From Prorocentrum cordatum (lineage: Eukaryota > Sar > Dinophyceae > Prorocentrales > Prorocentraceae): a stretch of 64,000 nt of DNA. Both the position numbers and the translations under genes were made by a program. Every line of letters begins with the position of its first letter. The first letter of the stretch is position 1. Of the stretch, positions 58,623-64,000 are shown in pieces. A model generated the notes under the pieces. The model had not been told where the DNA came from and did not search any database. It was given only the letters and a program-made list of their open reading frames with translations. The stretch is from assembly GCA_963575745.1 (NCBI GenBank), contig CAUYUJ010017828.1, positions 65,001 through 129,000 of the forward strand, given 5' to 3'.

Positions 58623-59767
58623 TGAGGCCTTCGCAGGAAGGACCGCAGGAGCCGGGAGCTTCTCCTACCGCGGCGAGCCTGGATCGCGAAGCGGCGCCCC
58701 GACCTGGAGATCCGAGGAGCGGCCCCCGGCCCCAGCTTCGCGCTTCGCGAGGTGCGAATCTATCGGCGTGTCCTCGGGCGGCCTGCTGGACGAGGGCCAC
58801 GCCTCCTGCCCAGACCGAGGATCGCGCAGCCGCGGCCATCTTCGCGTCCCCGTGCAGGAGATCCAGGCACCCCGCGGTGCGGGCGGCATCACCGCCTCCT
58901 CGGGCCTTCTTCTCCCCTGTCGTCTATCCGTGCTGTCCGCACCCCGCTCCCCCCAGTGTTGGAGAGCAGCCCCAGGGAGGCCCCTGCAAAAACGACGAAT
59001 GGCTGTGAGGCAGACATGACAAAAAACATTCGGCAGGATTAACACGAGGTAAACTAAGATTACGCCAAAGTAAGCGGTATTGCGCCAGACTCGCTGGGGC
59101 TATGCTGGATTAGGTCGGCTTTCGACCACGGATGTAGGTACCAGCGCCGCTGCTGAATTCAACCTCCCAAGCGTTGCGCCCTAACCTATTGGGCCGCGGC
59201 ATCCATCCCCAGGCGCCTCCTCGACAGCTGCCAAGCCCCTGGAGAACGACAACACCTGGCGTATGTGGCTCCCTGTCTGTTCCCCACGCGGCTGCCGGCA
59301 AGAGGACCCAGATTCCACATCCTTCCCTCTCCCCTCTTACTGCGTCCCTTCGTCTACCATGGCTTTCCTTCTTGTCGACCCTCTTTACCTCTTCCAGCCC
59401 AACCTGTTCAACATCACATTGCGCCATGTGCCCACCACCGTGCGTCAGGAAACATGCAAATAGGTTGTGCCGAAGCCCTGGTGGGTACGATCAAACTTGG
59501 GGGAAATGAAGAACGTCATGCAGAATTTGCTTGGAACCGCTCCGTTTCCAAGTTTGGCAATCACTGCATGGAACCGTTGTCATCTCAGGACGTGGAGAGA
59601 GGTCCGCGAATGTGTATGGCTTTCCTTCACAAGCTGTTCGGATCATAGCAAAGTGCCTGAACAGTGACAGCGGGGCCAATGCCACTTTATCCCTGCGCGT
59701 GTGTAGGCCCTCTGGGACAGCGGCTATTATGGACCAGCGCACGGAGGGCCCACAGAGTGACCACGCA
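58623..59767. other. No gene recognised
   Basis: GC-rich at first, then more balanced from 59,000. Only short frames without motifs. The ORF starting at 59,531 runs into the CA array and is open because of it. Confidence 0.4.
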
Positions 59768-60359
59768 CAGAGACCCACACACACAGAGACCCACACACAC
59801 ACACCCGCACACACGCACGCACGCACACACGCACACACGCACACACGCACACACGCACACACGCACACGCGCACACACACACGCACACGCGCACACACGC
59901 ACACACGCACACACGCACACACGCACACACGCATGCACGATCACACGCATACACGCGCACACGCGCACACGCGCACACACGCACACACGCGCACACGCGC
60001 ACACGCGCACACGCGCACACGCGCACACACGCACACACGCACACACTCACACACGCACACACGCATAAACGCACGCACGCACACACGCACACGCGCACAC
60101 ACACACACATGGGACACACACATGGGACCCCCTACGCTGACACGGAGGGCATACACTCGCACACGCGCACACGCGCACACACGCACACACGCGCACACGC
60201 ACACACACGCGCACACGCGCGCACGCGCGCACGCGCACACGCGCACGCACGCGCGCACGCGCGCACGCGCACACGCGCACGCACACACGCACACACACAC
60301 ACACGCACACACGCACGCACACGCGCACCCTTGCACACACGCACACACACACACACACG

Positions 60360-60391
<32 letters not shown>

Positions 60392-61367
60392 CGCACACAC
60401 GCACACACGCACACACGCACACACTCAAACACGCACACACGCATACACGCACGCACGCACACACGCACACACACACACGCACCCTTGCACGCTTGCATCC
60501 TTGCACCCTTGCACCCCTTGCACACACGAACACACGCACACACGCACACGCGCACACACGCACACACGCACACACTCACACACGCACACACGCACACACG
60601 CACACACGCACACACGCACACACGCACACACGCGCACACACACAAATACATACATACACAAACACAACCGCGCGCACACACACGCGCACACGCACACACG
60701 CCCACACGCGCACACGCACACACGCACACACACACACACACACACACGCACACACACGCACACACGCACACACGCATACACGCACACACGCACACACGCA
60801 CACACGCACACACACGCACACACACGCGCACACACAAACACATACACACACAAACACACGCACCACACGCACACACAAACACACACGACATACACACACG
60901 ACCACACATACAAACACACACAACCACACACAACCACACACACAAACACACAAACACACACAAACACATACAAACACAAACACACACTCAAACACACACA
61001 AGCACACACAACCCCAGAAACACACACACACACAAACTGACACAAACACACACACAACCACACACAAACACACAAACATGCACAAGTACACACAAACACA
61101 CACATAAACACACACAACCACTCATAAACACACATAAGCATACACAAACCTACACAAACGCACACACACAAACACACAAACCATCACACACAAACACACA
61201 CAAACACACACAATCACACACCAACACACAAACACACACACATAAACACACACAAACACACACAAACACAGACAAACAAACACACACATAAACACATACA
61301 CGCGCACACACATACAAACACAAACACACACACACGCGCACACACACATGGGACCCCCTACGCTGAC
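59768..61367. repeat. 1.6-kb CA/CG array (ACACACGC units)
   Basis: Octamers ACACACGC, with GCGCACAC and, after about 60,830, ACACAAAC variants. Alternating purine-pyrimidine over most of its length. A 27-bp sequence (CACACACATGGGACCCCCTA then CGCTGAC) occurs at 60,115-60,141 and again at 61,341-61,367, bracketing 1.2 kb of the array. ORFs through it (poly-H/T/R, poly-C/V) are artefacts. Confidence 0.95.
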
Positions 61368-61420
61368 TTGTTAATCGGCAAGCGTTCGCTCTTCGACGCG
61401 CTGGTCGCAGTGGTGATGGT

Positions 61421-61665
61421 CACACGCGCACACACGCACTTATACACCAACACACACAGACACACACGGACACACACGAACACACACACACACACACTAA
61501 CGCACACATATACACAGACACGCACACACACAGACAGGCAGACACACACACACACACACGCACACACACACATCCCACACCACACCACACCACACCACAC
61601 CACAACAGAACAGAACAGAACAGAGCACAACACACCACAACACACACACACACGCACACACGCAT
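61421..61665. repeat. Second CA-rich tract
   Basis: ACACAC, ACACACGGAC and CCACACCACACCACAC units, with an AACAGAACAGAACAGA run at about 61,602-61,622. Confidence 0.9.
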
Positions 61666-62834
61666 TTCGGGGGGGGCGCGTCGCGGCCTCGCGCGTGGCG
61701 TCGAGGCGGAGAAGGTCGAGCGCAGCGGACCGCGCGCAACCAGTCGCCTGGGCCCCCAGTGACCGCCCAGGGGCTCGCGGCAACCGGCCACCACGACCGC
61801 CCGGGAGGGGGCGGCGGGGGGCACGCGCAGAACTCACACGGCACAAGCCCAGGACCCATACTTACGTTGCTCCCATCGTTCTGAAGGAACACATCCCATC
61901 GTTCTGAAGGACCACATCCCAGAAAAGCGTCGAAAGAGTGTCGGAACAGTGTCGGACGAGTGTCTCCCAGGTGAAAACCCTCGAGTTTCGGTCCTTTTTT
62001 GGCGCTCGAAGTTCTCTCTGGTGATCAAGGCTAAACCCCTCTCTCTCTCGCGCGCGCACGGCCAATGCTCCTCTCGCGCTCCTCGCTCTCGCCCGCGCTG
62101 CGGGGGCCTGCGCTGCTCCGCTGCCTCCAGCGCCTGCTGTTGCGCTGGCCGCTCGGCCTGCCGATGCCCCGACCTTGCGACCTGCCGGCCTGCCCTGCTC
62201 TGCCCTGCTCCGTCATGTGCCGTCCAAGCCGCACGTGTGGGGGAAAGGGAAGGAGGAGAGGGGGACGGGGGAAACGGAAAAGGGGAGAGAGGCGAAGGAG
62301 GAACAACAAAGCATCAAACGACGCGGGAGCAAGCGGAGGCAGGAGCGGGAACGAGGCACTGGCGTGCGCCGTAAGCTTGCAAGGGCCGGAAGACGACAAC
62401 AACACATAAAAGCATGCACTTTTCGGAGGTGCGCACGGAGTTTTGGGATTGGCGCTGGATCCCCCGAGCGGAGCGCGCCAAGGGCGGCGCTGGAGGCGCC
62501 GCCAGGGGGGGCCCTGCGCCGATGCAAGACATCTGTGCGGGCCTCCGGAAACAGGCGGCGGACGAGGGGGGGAAACGAGAAGGAAAAGGCCCTTTTCAGA
62601 AGGCTCGGAAGTTCCCCAGCCTTCTGAAAGGTGTCCAAAGCCTCCCCCGAATAGATAAAAAACCTCTCAGAAGGCGCGAGGGCCTCTGGGATGTCCCGCC
62701 GCCTTCTGAGACGGCCTTTTCCTCTCACCTCCCCCCTTCGCTCGCCGCCGAGAAAATGTATGCTCATGCCGTTCTTTGTCTTTTCGGAGGGTACAGAGAG
62801 TCTGGCTGGCCCGTGGAACGCAGGCGGTCTAGGG
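61666..62834. other. No gene recognised
   Basis: A short tandem duplication CCCATCGTTCTGAAGGA at 61,872 and 61,893; a CTCTCTCTCGCGCGCGC run near 62,040; CAGAAGGC/GCCTTCTGA inverted motifs at 62,596-62,712. The segment 62,690-62,760 matches 17,906-17,985. Confidence 0.45.
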
Positions 62835-62995
62835 CTAGGTCGGGCATGCTCCCCTACAGGCGGCTGTTGGACGAAAAATGAGAAATACTCAGCGCATGCT
62901 CAAACGTAGTCAAACAATAGTCGAAACATCGCCCCTAGGCCGTTTAATTCTTTTAATACTAAAATGAAATATTCTGGATCAGAAATTGCATATGT
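62835..62995 (+). mobile_element. MITE-like element, family M1, copy e
   Basis: Left end TAGGTCGGGCATGCTCCCCT then ACAGGCGG, followed by the family core CATGCTCAAACGTAGTCAAA. The right inverted end is missing; the sequence passes into AT-rich DNA and then the direct repeat at 62,996. Confidence 0.55.
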
Positions 62996-63487
62996 ATCGG
63001 AGGTTGGGGGGTGGGTCCGACATTAAACGGAGACCCCCCCTACCGGGAAATCGATTTCGGTCGGATTCGTGTCGTGCGTGCCGTGCGCGCGTGCGGGCGA
63101 GGCGAAGCTGCGTGGGCGGGCGAGAGGGAATCCTCCTGTGGTTGGGCCGCGGCCAGACCAACTGCTTCTCCTCCGGCGGCTGGTGGCCCGCGGTGTCCCG
63201 CTGGCGTCCCGAAATCATCCTGTGGCTGGGCCGCGGCCGGACCAAATGTTTCTTCTCTGGCGGCCGGTGGCCCGCGGTGTCCCGCTGGTGTCCTGCTGGT
63301 GTCCCGCCAGTGTCCCGCAGGTGTCCCGTGGTGGCCCGCGGTGTCCCGTGGAGTGAAATCGATAGTGATCGGAGGTGAGGGGGTAAGATCCGAGTGGAAC
63401 GGAGAGCCCCTCTACCGGGAAATCGGTTTCGGTTTCGTGTTCGTGCGTGCCGTGCGTGCGGGCGAGGCGAAACTGCGTGGGCGAGGC
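62996..63487. repeat. Pair of ~120-bp direct repeats (offset 372 bp) with internal short repeats
   Basis: ATCGGAGGT at 62,996 and 63,368, TACCGGGAAATCG at 63,041 and 63,413, and GCGGGCGAGGCGAA then CTGCGTGGGCG near the end of each. Between them, CTGTGGYTGGGCCGCGGCC repeats with an 84-bp period (63,136, 63,220), then TGTCCCGCTGG-type units of about 10-12 bp. No ORF of interest. Confidence 0.75.
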
Positions 63488-63600
63488 CTCTTCCTCCTCC
63501 TCGTCCCCCTCCTCCTCCTCCCACTCCAGCTCTCTCTCTCTCTCCTCCTGATCTTCCTCCTCCTCCTTTTCCTGCAGCGTGTTCCGGAAGGCTCCCGCCG
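63488..63600. repeat. CTC polypyrimidine tract
   Basis: CTCCTCCTCCTC and CTCTCTCTC runs. Confidence 0.8.
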
Positions 63601-63744
63601 GAACATGCTGTGCACAAGTGCTGTCACTGCTCCCGCCACCGTGCCCTGGGTGGTGGGTCAGAGGCCTCATGGGTGTTGGTTTGGATCTCGTGGTTGGCCT
63701 GTCGGGGACGTCGTGAAGGCAGTTTCGCAGCTTCTCGGTAGCCG

Positions 63745-64000
63745 TTTTGAGACCGTTGTGGGGCCTCCTCGGGTCTGTTTTGTGACCTCTTTAGGCCTCG
63801 TTTGGGCCTCCTGGGTGCCTTTTGGGGGCCTCCTGGGGCCTTTGGGGGGCTCCTTGGGGCATCCTGGGGCACTCTTCAAGCGGGAGGGTCGAATTTTGGA
63901 GTCGTGGTCCCCCTCTTGGGCGCATCTTGGGGCCGTCTTGGGGCTCTGTTGGGCTGTCTTGGGCGACTCTGGGGCCGTCTTGGGGCCCTCTTGGGCCGTC
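63745..64000. repeat. R3 minisatellite in reverse orientation
   Basis: GGGGCCTCCTGGGG, TCTTGGGGCCGTCTTGGGGC units continuing to the window edge; the complement of the type seen at 13,045-13,712. Confidence 0.8.

Noticed and set aside
59531-61291. 586-aa His/Thr-rich open frame and the opposite 348-aa Cys/Val-rich frame
   Set aside because: Both are stop-free readings of the CA/CG array; every frame is open by periodicity.
62996-63487. LTR retrotransposon
   Set aside because: The repeats are only about 120 bp with 240 bp between them, and there are no coding motifs, primer-binding site or target duplication.
63735-63765. Spliced-leader-like string TCGGTAGCCGTTTTGAGACC
   Set aside because: Only partial resemblance to the known leader, with mismatches in its core and no splice-donor context; it lies at the edge of the R3 minisatellite.
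1-64000. Dinoflagellate spliced-leader gene, tRNA or rRNA genes
   Set aside because: I scanned for the spliced-leader core and for obvious rRNA or tRNA landmarks and saw none. A covariance-model search would be needed to exclude tRNAs fully.

Overview
This window looks like gene-poor, repeat-dominated nuclear DNA of a dinoflagellate or a close alveolate. The reasons are: GC-rich composition with very long CGT/GAC, AGG, CA and TTGCN simple-sequence arrays; no operons, Shine-Dalgarno-like spacing or dense coding; and retroelement proteins (a Gag-like ORF, an RT with a YVDN active site, a tyrosine recombinase and an attached methyltransferase-like domain) of a style I associate with dinoflagellate genomes. 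The species cannot be told from the sequence. Most long open frames here are stop-free readings of simple repeats, so I annotate few genes.

Layout. 1-4.5 kb: GC-rich DNA with small inverted-repeat elements, a dispersed ~105-bp repeat and a GAC/GGCCTC composite repeat. 4,517-11,294: a near-complete tyrosine-recombinase retrotransposon on the minus strand. It has split direct repeats (A1 - ORFs - B1 A2 B2) and encodes, in order, a Cys-rich one-pass membrane ORF, a Gag-like protein, RT-RNase H, and a tyrosine recombinase followed by a C5-methyltransferase-like domain. It sits in a GAT-rich microsatellite. 11.6-17.9 kb: a less GC-rich island with decayed non-LTR (LINE) sequence: Q-rich ORF1-like pieces, an RNase H, then an AP-endonuclease and the start of an RT, truncated at about 17,905. 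17.9-20.5 kb: dispersed and tandem repeats, including MITEs of one family. 20,539-21,380: a 5'-truncated LINE end with a possible 10-bp target duplication. 21.5-22.66 kb: a 75-bp minisatellite and a pentanucleotide array.

22,668-39,835 is one large tandem array of twelve units of about 1.2-1.65 kb in two versions (with or without a long CGT tract). One unit is interrupted by an 837-bp AT-rich insertion flanked by TA. 40-53 kb is a mosaic of simple repeats, fold-back elements (including a ~1.7-kb inverted repeat), minisatellites and one unrecognised, frame-broken coding-like region. About 53.9-57.65 kb holds a second long LINE on the minus strand with RT, zinc knuckle, RNase H and a Cys-rich tail, split by about six frame changes. 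57.7-64 kb has AGG, CGT and a 1.6-kb CA/CG array, another MITE copy, short direct repeats and a CTTGGGG-type minisatellite.

No host housekeeping gene, tRNA, rRNA, spliced-leader gene or CRISPR array was recognised. The only recognisable protein machinery is that of the retroelements. The best candidate for something new is the split-direct-repeat tyrosine-recombinase retrotransposon carrying a methyltransferase-like domain.
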